From Nocardiopsis metallicus (GTDB lineage Bacteria > Actinomycetota > Actinomycetes > Streptosporangiales > Streptosporangiaceae): a stretch of DNA of 64,000 nucleotides. The stretch spans positions 4,464,001-4,528,000 of the forward strand of contig NZ_JACHDO010000001.1 in the NCBI RefSeq assembly GCF_014201115.1. Direction: 5' to 3'. The position numbers and the translations under genes were made by a program. Of this stretch, positions 26,994 to 38,656 are shown one piece after another. The stretch's first letter is position 1; each line of letters begins with the position of its first letter. The notes under the pieces are model-generated. The model saw only the letters and a program-made list of their open reading frames with translations, had not been told where the DNA came from and searched no databases.

Positions 26994-27515
26994 TCAACCC
27001 TGGGGGCCGGTCGGGTAGTCCGGCCGCTGGGCCGCGTTGACCTGGCGGTAGATCTCCGACTGGAACCACTGGGGTCTGGGCACCCGCTGGAGGACCATGC
27101 CCTCCTGCTCTGATGCCGACTGAATGGACAACGTTCCGTACCGCATGATCCGTTCCCAGAGCGTGATGTTGAAGGAAACATCGTTCACCCTGGTCAGCGG
27201 CATGTCCCGGCCCTGCTTGGAGATGATGCCGTCCCGCATCATCAGCCGCCGGTTGGTGAGGATGTAGACGGTGGTCGCCCACTTGAGCATGGGGACGAAC
27301 CAGAAGGCGAGCGCGGCGACGACGCCGACGGCCACCACGACTCCTCCGGCGATCAGGCTCCAGTCCTCGTTCCAGGGTATGAAGAACAGGGCGGCGCCGA
27401 CGACACCGATGATGAGCAGCAGCGCGACGAACTCACCGGCGAGGAGAGTCCAGTGCTGCCGTGCGACGTAGACGAGTTCCTCGTCGTCGGAGAGATAACG
27501 GTCCGCGATAGCCAT
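26994..27515 (-). CDS. Bacterial PH-domain (bPH2) membrane protein
   Basis: 173 aa. Two hydrophobic helices (LLAGEFVALLLIIGVVGAALFFI; LIAGGVVVAVGVVAALAFWFV) are followed by the bPH2 core YILTNRRLMMRDGIISKQGRDMPL, TRVNDVSFNITLWERIMRYGTLSIQSA. Function of the family is unknown. The ATG is preceded by CATTAT 7 nt upstream, suggesting a leaderless transcript. Confidence 0.85.
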   Translation of the reverse strand: MAIADRYLSDDEELVYVARQHWTLLAGEFVALLLIIGVVGAALFFIPWNEDWSLIAGGVVVAVGVVAALAFWFVPMLKWATTVYILTNRRLMMRDGIISKQGRDMPLTRVNDVSFNITLWERIMRYGTLSIQSASEQEGMVLQRVPRPQWFQSEIYRQVNAAQRPDYPTGPQG

Positions 27516-27587
27516 AACGGTGATAATGGCACACGCCGACCGGGTCCGGGAGTGGCTGGAATGCTCCTGCGGACGAGTGGTTCGCGC

Positions 27588-28418
27588 TCATCGGCCGGGG
27601 CGGACGTGCACGACGTCCCCGGCGCTGAGCGCCCGCTCCCCGACCAGGAGCCTTGCTTGGGCGTCAACCCCGGTCGCGGTGCCTTCCAGGAGGCGGTCTC
27701 CGGGCAGGTGGACCCGGACGGGCCGTCCGAGGGTGAGGCAGACGTCCCGGTACTCGGCGGCCAGCCCGCTGACCTCGGCGTCGCCCGCTGACGCGGTCCA
27801 CGCGGCGTAGCGTTCCTCGAACTCGGCCAGAACCGTGGCGAGGAGTTCGTCCCGGCTGATCCCGGGAGCCCCCTCGGCGCGGAGTGAGGTCGCGTTCTCC
27901 ACGGGGAGCTGCTCGCGGGTCTGGGCGACGTTCAGCCCCATACCCACCACGATCCCCAGTTGGTCGGCGTCGGAGAAGTCGGCCTCGGCGAGGATCCCGG
28001 CCAGCTTGCCGTCCCGTTCCTCCCCCGGCACGAGGACGTCGTTGGGCCACTTGAGCGCGGCCTTGACCCCGGTCACCTCGCGCACGGCGGCGACGGCGGC
28101 CAGCCCCATCATCGGGGAGACCCAGCCCAGCCGGTCGGAGGGCACGGAGGGCCGCACCAGCACGGAGAAGGTGAGCGCCACACGGGCCGGTGTGGTGAAC
28201 CCGCGCCCCAGACGGCCCTTGCCCGCGGTCTGGTGCTCGGTGACCAGGACGGTGCCCTCGGGCGCTCCATCCTTGGAGCGGGCGATAAGGTCGGTGTTGG
28301 TGGACCCGGCCTCGGGCACCACGTCGACGCCGCGCCACAGCCCGCCGGGACGGATGACGGAGGCCGCGATCGCGGACTGGTTCAGAGGGAGGAGCGCGGT
28401 GTGGGCTTCGCTGGTCAT
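27588..28418 (-). CDS. birA: Biotin-[acetyl-CoA carboxylase] ligase
   Basis: 276 aa biotin protein ligase: activates biotin with ATP and attaches it to a carrier Lys. Motifs GSTNTDLIA, TEHQTAGKGRLGRGF (biotinyl-AMP loop) and LKWPNDVLV are clear; a small C-terminal beta domain ends the protein. There is no DNA-binding N-terminus, so it is an enzyme only. The ATG at 28418 is chosen (TGTAAT 6 nt before it; leaderless) and the upstream frame is rejected. The natural target in the window is the EAMKM biotin site of the protein at 34061-35827. Confidence 0.93.
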   Translation of the reverse strand: MTSEAHTALLPLNQSAIAASVIRPGGLWRGVDVVPEAGSTNTDLIARSKDGAPEGTVLVTEHQTAGKGRLGRGFTTPARVALTFSVLVRPSVPSDRLGWVSPMMGLAAVAAVREVTGVKAALKWPNDVLVPGEERDGKLAGILAEADFSDADQLGIVVGMGLNVAQTREQLPVENATSLRAEGAPGISRDELLATVLAEFEERYAAWTASAGDAEVSGLAAEYRDVCLTLGRPVRVHLPGDRLLEGTATGVDAQARLLVGERALSAGDVVHVRPGR

Positions 28419-28544
28419 AGGCCCATTACAACAGCCCCGAAATCCTCTGTGGACAACCCGCCAAGCCGGTTCCACCCCGGTTAAGCTGATTCCAGCACAT
28501 CGGTGATCATGTCTAGCTACTTTGAGTAGCCGGAGGTGCGACAG

Positions 28545-29152
28545 TTGACCATCGCAGCAACAAGGACGGCCCAGCACGAGCCGTCCCACTGGGAAGTCGT
28601 GCTGCGCGCCTGGGAAGAACTCGACCTGCCCGAAGGCTGGCGGGCCGAGATCATCGAAGGCGACATCAAGATCATGACTCCCCCTCCCTCGAACACGGCC
28701 ACATCGTGGCCCTGATCCACAAGTGGCTCGTTCTGGAGTGCCACCATGAGGGAAGCGGAATCGGTGGAGCAGAGGTTTACCAGAACATCGGTGTGCGAAT
28801 ACCACTCCGCAGTGGCCTGTACATACCTGACCTGATGGTGTTGCCCTAGTCAGTGCTGAGCTCTGACCCTGAGCAGCTGATCAAGGATGCGATCCTCGTG
28901 GTTGAGGTGACTTCCAAGAGCACGGCACAGAAGGATCGCAAGCCCAAACTCTGGGGCTACGCACATACGGAGGTTCCCCTTTACCTCCTGGTGGACCGCT
29001 GGGACCCGGAGAGCGCCAAGGGTGAGGTAACCCTGTTCTCGGCTCCTGAAGGCGGGCGCTACACCCGTAGTCTCCGTGTCCCCTTCGGCGAAGGGATCGA
29101 GCTCCCCTCACCCTTCGGCCTCTTGATCGACACCGGCGCGTTCCCCGTCTGA
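28545..29152 (+). pseudogene. Broken Uma2-family (DUF820) restriction endonuclease-like gene
   Basis: TTG start at 28545 with GGAGG 8 nt before. The first frame reads LDLPEGWRAEIIEGDIKIMTPPP, then shifts: 1 nt is missing near 28685, and the following frame resumes LEHGHIVALIHKWLVLE, ECHHEGSGIGG, VRIPLRSGLYIPDLMVLP. A TAG at 28847-28849 interrupts it, then SVLSSDPEQLIKDAILVVEV, TSKSTAQKDRKPKLWGYA and VPLYLLVDRWDP continue to the stop. The core PD-(D/E)xK motifs (PDLMV, VVEVTSKSTAQKDRKPKL) remain visible. Two independent lesions make it a pseudogene. An intact distant relative is at 35880-36491. Confidence 0.85.
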
Positions 29153-29165
29153 CTCATCCACGAGT

Positions 29166-29198
29166 CGGGCCCCGCGCCTGCGGCAGGTGCGGGGCCCG
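29166..29198. terminator. Strong hairpin between convergent genes
   Basis: Perfect 10-bp stem CGGGCCCCGC / GCGGGGCCCG (29166-29175 with 29189-29198) between the Uma2 pseudogene and the ppc stop at 29217. Confidence 0.75.
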
Positions 29199-29216
29199 AG
29201 GTTCAACAGGCAGGGG

Positions 29217-31862
<2,646 letters not shown>

Positions 31863-32125
31863 GGGGCCGACCTTACCGAGATCGTCCCTGGCGGCGTGCG
31901 TGCGGGGGTGGATTTACCGTGGTTATGCCCGAGCGTTAACAATTGTGGCCTGGCGTGGACAATTCACATTGACTCACGGTAATCCGGCGTTTCGGAGCGC
32001 CTTTTACACCCGGGCTTCCTACCGGATCGCGACTGGACGTCCGGGCCATACATGAGTAAACCTACTGACGAGTAACCCAGGCCGCGTGAAGGCGCGTGAG
32101 ACCCCCGGAGCTAACCTGAGCTGTT

Positions 32126-33736
32126 ATGGCCACCGAAGCCCCTGAACCGCTGTCCGCGGCTGAGATCGACATCCACACGACCGCCGGCAAGCTCGACGAC
32201 CTGCGGCGACGCAGGTACGAAGCCGTGCACGCCGGGTCCGAGCGAGCCGTCGAGAAGCAGCACGCCAAAGGCAAGATGACCGCACGCGAGCGGATCGACG
32301 CGCTGCTCGATCCGGGTTCGTTCGTCGAGTTCGACGCGCTGGCCCGGCACCGCTCGACCAACTTCGGCCTGGACGCCAACCGCCCCTACGGGGACGGCGT
32401 CGTGACCGGCCACGGGACCGTCGACGGCCGCCCCGTCGCCGTGTTCAGCCAGGACGTCACCGTCTTCGGCGGATCACTGGGCGAGGTCTATGGTGAGAAG
32501 ATCTGTAAGGTCCTCGACCACGCCCTCACCAACGGCTGCCCCGTGGTGGGCATCAACGAGGGCGGCGGCGCGCGCATCCAGGAGGGTGTGGTGGCGCTCG
32601 GCCTGTACGCGGAGATCTTCAAACGCAACACCCACGCCTCCGGTGTCATCCCGCAGATCTCCCTGATCATGGGCGCCACCGCGGGCGGACACGTCTACTC
32701 CCCGGCCCTCACCGACTTCGTGGTGATGGTCGACGAGACCTCCCAGATGTTCATCACCGGCCCCGACGTCATCAAGACCGTCACCGGCGAGGACGTCTCC
32801 ATGGAGGAGCTCGGCGGCGCCAACACCCACGCCAGCAAGTCGGGGGTGGCGCACTACCGGGGCGCCGACGAGCAGGACGCCATCGACTACGTGAAGGCGC
32901 TGCTGTCGCACCTGCCGGACAACAACCTCGAGGAGGCGCCGCTCGTGGCCCCCGAGGACGACCCGGGCGACGAGCTCACCGACACCGACCTGGCCCTGGA
33001 CGCGTTCATCCCGGACTCGGCCAACCAGCCCTACGACATCAAGCAGGTCATCGAGTCCGTCCTGGACGACGGCGACTTCCTCGAGGTACACGGCCAGTTC
33101 GCCACCAACATCGTGGTGGGCTACGGCCGGGTGGACGGCCGGTCCGTGGGCATCGTCGCCAACCAGCCGATGAGCTTCGCGGGCTGCCTGGACATCGACG
33201 CCTCCGAGAAGGCCGCGCGGTTCGTCCGCACCTGCGACGCCTTCAACGTCCCGGTACTGACCTTCGTGGACGTGCCCGGCTTCCTGCCCGGCACCGACCA
33301 GGAGTGGGACGGCATCATCCGCCGAGGCGCCAAGCTCCTGTACGCCTACGCCGAGGCCACGGTCCCGCTGATCACCGTCATCACCCGCAAGGCCTTCGGC
33401 GGCGCCTACGACGTGATGGGCTCCAAGCACCTGGGCGCCGACGTCAACCTGGCCTGGCCCACCGCGCAGATCGCGGTCATGGGGGCCCAGGGCGCGGTGA
33501 ACATCCTGCACCGGCGCACACTCGCTGCGGCCGACGACGTCGAGGCCGAGCGGTCCCGACTGGTCGGCGAGTACGAGGACACCCTGCTGAACCCGTACTC
33601 GGCGGCCGAACGCGGCTACGTGGACGGGGTCATCCTGCCCTCCGAGACCCGGGTGCAGGTCACCAAGGCGCTGAAGGCGCTGCGCAACAAGCGCAAGCAG
33701 CTGCCGCCCAAGAAGCACGGGAACATCCCGCTGTGA
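32126..33736 (+). CDS. Acyl-CoA carboxylase beta (carboxyltransferase) subunit
   Basis: 536 aa, transfers carboxyl from biotin to acetyl-/propionyl-CoA. Crotonase-type halves are visible: GARIQEGVVALGLYAEIFKR and MGATAGGHVYSPALTDF in the first, FVDVPGFLPGTDQE, GAKLLYAYAEATVPL and KAFGGAYDVMGSKHLGAD in the second. It matches the actinobacterial AccD5/PccB type. TAACCT (32112-32117) ends 8 nt before the ATG, so the transcript is nearly leaderless. First gene of beta-epsilon-alpha order; the substrate (acetyl or propionyl) is not decided by sequence alone. Confidence 0.95.
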   Translation: MATEAPEPLSAAEIDIHTTAGKLDDLRRRRYEAVHAGSERAVEKQHAKGKMTARERIDALLDPGSFVEFDALARHRSTNFGLDANRPYGDGVVTGHGTVDGRPVAVFSQDVTVFGGSLGEVYGEKICKVLDHALTNGCPVVGINEGGGARIQEGVVALGLYAEIFKRNTHASGVIPQISLIMGATAGGHVYSPALTDFVVMVDETSQMFITGPDVIKTVTGEDVSMEELGGANTHASKSGVAHYRGADEQDAIDYVKALLSHLPDNNLEEAPLVAPEDDPGDELTDTDLALDAFIPDSANQPYDIKQVIESVLDDGDFLEVHGQFATNIVVGYGRVDGRSVGIVANQPMSFAGCLDIDASEKAARFVRTCDAFNVPVLTFVDVPGFLPGTDQEWDGIIRRGAKLLYAYAEATVPLITVITRKAFGGAYDVMGSKHLGADVNLAWPTAQIAVMGAQGAVNILHRRTLAAADDVEAERSRLVGEYEDTLLNPYSAAERGYVDGVILPSETRVQVTKALKALRNKRKQLPPKKHGNIPL

Positions 33737-33972
33737 GCGCGCCGACCGACCCGCGTGAGAACGCGCCGCACCTGGCCGTGGTGCGCGGTGAGCCCACCGA
33801 GGAGGAGCTCGCCGTGCTCACCGCCGTGCTCACGGCCCGTGCGGCGGCGGCCCGGGCCGCCGCCGAGGCGCCCGGGCCCGAGCGTCCCGTCTCCGGGTGG
33901 CGGGACCGTTCCTGCGGTATGCGCGCCCCGTTGCGTCCCGGCCCCAGCGCCTGGCGCATGAGCACGAGGTGA
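33733..33972 (+). CDS. Acyl-CoA carboxylase epsilon subunit
   Basis: 79 aa, GTG at 33733 overlapping the beta-subunit stop (GTGA). The LAVVRGEPTEEELAVLTAVLTARAA segment is the hallmark of the small actinobacterial epsilon subunit that holds alpha and beta together; the C-terminal SGWRDRSCGMRAPLRPGPSAWRMS is the usual tail. It is lost in most six-frame views because a larger shadow frame covers it. Confidence 0.88.
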   Translation: MSAPTDPRENAPHLAVVRGEPTEEELAVLTAVLTARAAAARAAAEAPGPERPVSGWRDRSCGMRAPLRPGPSAWRMSTR

Positions 33973-34060
33973 CCTCTGCCGTGCTCTCCCGTTTTCTAGA
34001 CTCTTCGTCGAGCGGTCGGCGCGTGACGCCGCTCCACGCTCCAGCTGGAGGATTTCCACC

Positions 34061-35827
34061 GTGCGTAAAGTTCTGATCGCCAACCGCGGCGAGATCGCCG
34101 TGCGCATCGCCCGCGCCTGCCGCGACGCCGGGATCACCAGCGTCGCCGTCTACGCCGAACCCGACCTGCACGCCCTGCACGTCAAGGTCGCCGACCAGGC
34201 CCACAGCCTGGGCGGCTCCACCCCGGCCGACTCCTACCTCGACATCGACAAACTCCTGACCATCGCCGCGGAGTCCGGTGCGGACGCCGTGCACCCCGGG
34301 TACGGGTTCCTGGCCGAGAACGCCGACTTCGCCCAGGCCGTCATCGACGCCGGGCTCACCTGGATCGGCCCGCCACCAGCGGCGATCACCGCACTCGGCG
34401 ACAAGGTGCAGGCCCGCCACATCGCGCAGAAGGTCGGCGCCCCCCTGGTCGCGGGCACCCCCGACCCGGTCACCTCCGCCGAGGAGGTCGTGGCCTTCGC
34501 CGAGCAGCACGGACTGCCGATCGCGATCAAGGCCGCCTTCGGCGGCGGCGGGCGCGGGCTCAAGGTCGCCCACACCCTGGAGGAGGTACCCGACGCCTAC
34601 GAGTCGGCGGCACGCGAGGCGGTCACCGCGTTCGGTCGGGGCGAGTGCTTCGTGGAACGCTACCTGGACAAGCCCCGCCACGTGGAGACCCAGTGCCTGG
34701 CCGACTCCCACGGCAACGTCGTGGTGGTCTCCACCCGCGACTGCTCGCTGCAGCGCCGCCACCAGAAACTGGTGGAGGAGGCCCCCGCCCCCTTCCTGTC
34801 CGACGATCAGACGCAGCGGCTGTACGCCTCCTCCAAGGCCATCCTCAAGGAGGCGGGCTATGTGGGCGCGGGCACCTGCGAGTTCCTGGTCGGCGTGGAC
34901 GGCACCATCTCCTTCCTGGAGGTCAACACCCGCCTGCAGGTCGAGCACCCCGTGTCCGAGGAGGTCACCGGGATCGACCTGGTCCGTGAGATGTTCCGCA
35001 TCGCCGACGGCCAGGAACTGGGCTACACCGACCCCCAGGTTCGCGGGCACTCCTTCGAGTTCCGGATCAACGCCGAGGACGCCGGACGCGGCTTCATGCC
35101 CGCCCCCGGCACCATCACCTCCTTCACCCTGCCCGGCGGGCCGGGTGTGCGGGTGGACACCGGCTGTGAGGCGGGGTTCACCGTCCCCCAGGCCTTCGAC
35201 TCGATGGTCGCCAAGCTGATCGTGACCGGCCGCACCCGTACCGAGGCGCTCCAGCGCTCCAAGCGGGCGCTGGCCGAGTTCGAGGTCGGCGGGATGCCCA
35301 CGGTGATCCCCTTCCACCAGACCGTCGTGGAGGACCCGGCGTTCGCCCCCACCGACCCCGCCCAGCCGTTCGGGGTCTACACCCGGTGGATCGAGACCGA
35401 GTTCGACAACCAGATCGCCCCCTGGGCGGGCCAGGCCGGCGCCGCCGAGCCGGCCGAGCGCGAGACCGTGACGGTGGAGGTGGGCGGTAAGCGCATCGAC
35501 GTGGTCCTGCCCGCCTCCCTGGGTGTCGCGGCGGCCCCCGCTGCCGGGAACAGCGGTGGGAAGAAGAAGCGCGCCGCCCGTAAGAGCGGTGGCGCGGCCT
35601 CGGCCAGCGGGGACTCGCTGGTCTCGCCGATGCAGGGCACCGTGGTCAAGGTCGTGGCCGCCGAGGGCCAGACCGTGGCCGAGGGCGAGACGGTGGTGGT
35701 GATCGAGGCGATGAAGATGGAGCAGCCGCTGACCGCGCACCGGGCCGGGACCGTGACCGGGTTGAAGGTCGCCCCGGGCGAGACCGTGGGCAACGGCGCC
35801 GTGGTCTGCGACATCAAGGACGCCTGA
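34061..35827 (+). CDS. Acyl-CoA carboxylase alpha subunit (biotin carboxylase plus carrier)
   Basis: 588 aa. Biotin carboxylase: N-terminal VLIANRGEIAVRIARACRD, ATP-grasp FGGGGRGLKVA, catalytic region EVNTRLQVEHPVSEEVTG. A Lys/Ala-rich hinge (KKKRAARKSGG) leads to the biotin carrier EAMKMEQPL near residue 559. GGAGG precedes the GTG start. Co-encoded with beta and epsilon subunits; the carrier Lys would be modified by the biotin ligase at 27588-28418. Confidence 0.96.
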   Translation: MRKVLIANRGEIAVRIARACRDAGITSVAVYAEPDLHALHVKVADQAHSLGGSTPADSYLDIDKLLTIAAESGADAVHPGYGFLAENADFAQAVIDAGLTWIGPPPAAITALGDKVQARHIAQKVGAPLVAGTPDPVTSAEEVVAFAEQHGLPIAIKAAFGGGGRGLKVAHTLEEVPDAYESAAREAVTAFGRGECFVERYLDKPRHVETQCLADSHGNVVVVSTRDCSLQRRHQKLVEEAPAPFLSDDQTQRLYASSKAILKEAGYVGAGTCEFLVGVDGTISFLEVNTRLQVEHPVSEEVTGIDLVREMFRIADGQELGYTDPQVRGHSFEFRINAEDAGRGFMPAPGTITSFTLPGGPGVRVDTGCEAGFTVPQAFDSMVAKLIVTGRTRTEALQRSKRALAEFEVGGMPTVIPFHQTVVEDPAFAPTDPAQPFGVYTRWIETEFDNQIAPWAGQAGAAEPAERETVTVEVGGKRIDVVLPASLGVAAAPAAGNSGGKKKRAARKSGGAASASGDSLVSPMQGTVVKVVAAEGQTVAEGETVVVIEAMKMEQPLTAHRAGTVTGLKVAPGETVGNGAVVCDIKDA

Positions 35828-35849
35828 CCACACATTCGTTCCCGGCGCA

Positions 35850-35875
35850 GGGGCACCGCTGAAGGGCGGTGCCCC
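35850..35875. terminator. Hairpin between convergent genes
   Basis: Perfect 10-bp stem GGGGCACCGC / GCGGTGCCCC with a 6-nt loop, 22 nt after the alpha-subunit stop and just before the end of the convergent Uma2 gene. Confidence 0.8.
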
Positions 35876-35879
35876 TCAT

Positions 35880-36491
35880 TCATCGACCGCGGAGACCGGC
35901 CAGGTCGATCTCGGTGTCGACGGGCACCGTGGTCTTGAGAACTCCACGGTGGATCGAGGGCCTGCCGTAGCGACCGCTGGCCGGATCCAATCCATGGACG
36001 TAGGCCACCGCTTCGTCCCCGTCCTGTTCCACGCGCCAGAAGTGCGGGATGCCAGCACGGGCGTAGAGCTCTGGTTTACGCTCCCTGTCCCGGATCTCCG
36101 ACTCCGGCGAGACGACCTCCACGGCCAACTGCACCGCCGAGGGAAGAACCCAGGTCTGGTCGAACTCGTCGAGGGCATCGGTTCGCACCAACAGCAGGTC
36201 TGGTTCCGGGCGCTGTCTCTTGGCCAGTTTGACCGAGAACTCCCGCGCCACCAGCAGGTGTTCGGGGACCTGCCGGTCGAGTTCACGCTCCAACAGTTTG
36301 AGGACGAGCATAGGGAACAGTTTCTGGGGGCTCACCAGAACCAGGCTTCCGTCGATGAGTTCGGTGTGCGGCGGAAGATCGGGCCTACGGTCCAGGTCGT
36401 CAGCGGTACACCCCTCCGGCGGCGGCTGGATCAGGGACCACTGGTCCGCCCTGGAGGAGACCGACTTCTCTGGCACGGTGGGAGCGGACAC
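35880..36491 (-). CDS. Uma2 family (DUF820) endonuclease-like protein
   Basis: 203 aa, PD-(D/E)xK-fold protein. Typical features: LPPHTELIDGSLVLVSP, the ExK-like core PEPDLLLVRTDALDEF, VQLAVEVVSPESEIRDRERKPELYARAGIPHFWRVE. Family function is uncertain; members multiply in actinobacteria and cyanobacteria. GTG 36491 is chosen because CCGGAGG lies 7 nt before it and earlier codons look non-coding. The gene lies between two terminators and has no operon partner. Confidence 0.85.
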   Translation of the reverse strand: MSAPTVPEKSVSSRADQWSLIQPPPEGCTADDLDRRPDLPPHTELIDGSLVLVSPQKLFPMLVLKLLERELDRQVPEHLLVAREFSVKLAKRQRPEPDLLLVRTDALDEFDQTWVLPSAVQLAVEVVSPESEIRDRERKPELYARAGIPHFWRVEQDGDEAVAYVHGLDPASGRYGRPSIHRGVLKTTVPVDTEIDLAGLRGR

Positions 36492-36779
36492 GTCACTGCC
36501 TCCGGTAGTCGGATCGTGCTCGTCGCCCACAGTGGCCACCACTGTCACCCCGTAACGGTGCTTTCCACGGATTGTCCCACTCCGCCCCACCCGGCACCCG
36601 TGGGTGTTTCCCCGACCGCGCCCGTTGACTCCGGCCTCTCCCCCCGCCTCCCGGGGGTGATCCTCATCGCCCCCGGAAGCGGGAAGACCCAGCGCAGTAG
36701 GCACTCCGACCAGCTGTTCCGCACGAGGCGACCAGTTGTGTATGGAAAAGGTAAGGAAACCGGGCTATTGTTCTCGATC
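36492..36779. other. Intergenic region upstream of Uma2 gene and leader ORF
   Basis: 288 bp without a convincing gene. The right end is less GC-rich and holds a -10-like TATTGT at 36766-36771, placing the transcript start close to the leader ORF at 36780. A clear -35 box was not recognised. Confidence 0.4.
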
Positions 36780-36854
36780 GTGACGAACATCTGGGGACTG
36801 ACGCGAAGGTGGCACATCGACCTGTGCCGCTTCAACAGTCACGCGTGTAGCTAG
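36780..36854 (+). CDS. Short Cys-containing leader peptide upstream of symporter
   Basis: 24-codon ORF starting GTG and ending TAG. Its second half, RRWHIDLCRFNSHACS, matches the RRHxDLxRVxSAxC pattern of actinobacterial leader peptides that precede sulfur/cysteine-related and transporter genes, with two Cys codons, one just before the end. The GTG is a few bases after a TATTGT box, so it could be read from the transcript's first codons. The main gene begins 170 nt downstream in a GC-rich, structured spacer. In other actinobacteria such peptides attenuate translation when cysteine is plentiful; that role here is inference. An isolated small ORF could be chance. Confidence 0.6.
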   Translation: MTNIWGLTRRWHIDLCRFNSHACS

Positions 36855-37023
36855 GTCCACGCGCGCCCGCGCCTTCCGCCGGGCAGCGCGCCGCTCACCC
36901 TTCCCAGGTCACCTCTCCCGGTGATGCCCGCCCTTCCCCTGTGCCGAGCACCCGCGGCCCGCCGCGCCGACCCGTGACGTCGCACGCGTGCGCCCGGCCA
37001 CCCATCTCTGGAGTCTTCCTTCC

Positions 37024-38484
37024 GTGTCCGAGCAGACCACAGCTCCCAGACGCAAACTGCGTTTCCCGTTCGCCGCCCAGGTTCTCCTCGGCCTGGTGCT
37101 CGGCATCGTCCTCGGTGTCGTCGCCCTCCAGATCGGCCCCGTCGGTGACGACGAGCCGAACTGGCTCGCGGTCACCCTCCAAACCATCGGCTCGACCTTC
37201 GTGGCCCTGCTGCGCACCATCGTGCCGCCGCTGATCGTCCTCGCCGTCATCTCCTCCATCGCCAACCTGCGCAACGTCGCCAACGCCGCACGGCTGGCGT
37301 GGAAGACGCTGCTGTGGTTCGCGGCCACGGCGCTGGTCTCGGTGGCCATCGCGATCGCCATCGGCCTGACCCTGCGCCCCGGCCTGAACAGCGCCGTGGA
37401 CGAGGCCACCGCGGCTGAGCCCTCCACCACCGGCTCCTGGCTGGCCTTCATCGAGAGCATCGTCCCGGCCAACTTCCTCGGCCTGGCCGCGAACACCTCC
37501 GCCGCCGACGACGGCACCCTCACCACGTCGCTGTCGTTCAACGTGCTCCAGCTCATCGTGATCGCCGTGGTCCTGGGCATCGCCGCGGTGAAGGTCGGCA
37601 AGGCCGCCGAGCCCTTCATCAAGTTCACCGCCTCCACCCTGGAGGTCGTGCTCAAGGCCCTGTGGTGGGTCATCCGCCTGGCCCCGATCGGCACCGTCGG
37701 CCTGCTGGGCAACGCGGTCTACAGCTACGGCTGGACGACCATCGGCGCACTCGGGCAGTTCACCGTCGCCATCTACCTCGGCCTGGCCCTGGTGCTGTTC
37801 GTCGTCTACCCGGTGGTCGCCCGCCTCAACGGGCTCTCCCCGCTCAAGTACTTCACCGGTGTGTGGCCCGCCGTCCAGCTCGGTTTCGTTTCGCGCTCCT
37901 CGCTGGGCACCCTGCCCGTCACCCAGCGCGTCGCCGAGCAGAACCTCGGTGTGCCCCGCCACTACTCCGCCTTCGCGGTCCCGTTCGGCGCCACCACCAA
38001 GATGGACGGCTGCGCCGCGATCTACCCGGCGATCTCGGCGATCTTCGTCGCCCAGTTCTTCGGTATCGACCTGGGGATCACCGACTACCTGCTGATCGTC
38101 TTCGTCTCGGTGATCGGTTCCGCGGCCACCGCGGGCACCACCGGCGCGACCGTCATGCTGACCCTGACCCTGTCCACCCTGGGCCTGCCCCTGGAGGGCG
38201 TGGGCCTGCTGCTGGCCGTCGACCCGATCCTGGACATGGGCCGTACCGCCACGAACGTGGCCGGTCAGGCACTGGTCCCGGCGATCGTGGCCAAGCGCGA
38301 GGGCATCCTCGACGTCACCCGTTACCACGCGCCGCGCGGCTCGACCGGTTTCGTCCCGCTGGACGAGCCGGGCACCGCCTCCGCCGAGGAGATCGCCGCC
38401 GAGCGTGCGACCGCCGAGGCCGGGGAAAGCCGTGAGGGCACGGACAACGACGCCGACCTCGCCGGATCGGGCGCCAAGCGCTAG
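37024..38484 (+). CDS. Dicarboxylate/amino acid:cation symporter (DAACS family)
   Basis: 486 aa inner-membrane sodium/proton-coupled carrier of the glutamate-transporter fold. Eight hydrophobic helices plus re-entrant loops: SRSSLGTLPVT (HP1 serine-rich), FGATTKMDGCAA (the N-M-D-G-T region, here K-M-D-G-C), AGTTGATVMLTLTLSTLG (HP2), VDPILDMGRTATNVAGQALV (TM8). TM8 keeps D and R of DxxRTxxNVxG but ends in Gln where aspartate carriers have Asp, so the substrate may be a dicarboxylate or cystine instead of glutamate. GTG at 37024 with GGAG upstream is chosen over the frame from 36988. Acidic hydrophilic C-terminus. Transcribed behind the Cys leader peptide, which favours a sulfur amino acid as substrate (inference). 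Confidence 0.92.
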   Translation: MSEQTTAPRRKLRFPFAAQVLLGLVLGIVLGVVALQIGPVGDDEPNWLAVTLQTIGSTFVALLRTIVPPLIVLAVISSIANLRNVANAARLAWKTLLWFAATALVSVAIAIAIGLTLRPGLNSAVDEATAAEPSTTGSWLAFIESIVPANFLGLAANTSAADDGTLTTSLSFNVLQLIVIAVVLGIAAVKVGKAAEPFIKFTASTLEVVLKALWWVIRLAPIGTVGLLGNAVYSYGWTTIGALGQFTVAIYLGLALVLFVVYPVVARLNGLSPLKYFTGVWPAVQLGFVSRSSLGTLPVTQRVAEQNLGVPRHYSAFAVPFGATTKMDGCAAIYPAISAIFVAQFFGIDLGITDYLLIVFVSVIGSAATAGTTGATVMLTLTLSTLGLPLEGVGLLLAVDPILDMGRTATNVAGQALVPAIVAKREGILDVTRYHAPRGSTGFVPLDEPGTASAEEIAAERATAEAGESREGTDNDADLAGSGAKR

Positions 38485-38509
38485 CCGCTCGCCCGCACCG
38501 CTCCCATGA

Positions 38510-38539
38510 GGGGCCCGCCGAGTCCGCTCGGCGGGCCCC
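38510..38539 (+). terminator. Intrinsic terminator after symporter
   Basis: Perfect 13-bp stem GGGGCCCGCCGAG / CTCGGCGGGCCCC with a 4-nt loop, followed by TTCGT. Confidence 0.85.
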
Positions 38540-38656
38540 TTCGTGTCACCAACCCGTCGCCGGGACAGCCGGGAGACACTGGACACAAGGGCTGGCCTCG
38601 GGAACTGTTCGGGGCTCCTGTTCGTCCCTGTGGTTAAGGGAGGCGAGAGGAACGAT

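Noticed and set aside
32126..35827. Carboxylase locus as a polyketide/lipid secondary-metabolite cluster
   Set aside because: Only the standard beta, epsilon and alpha subunits are present; no biosynthetic genes adjoin.
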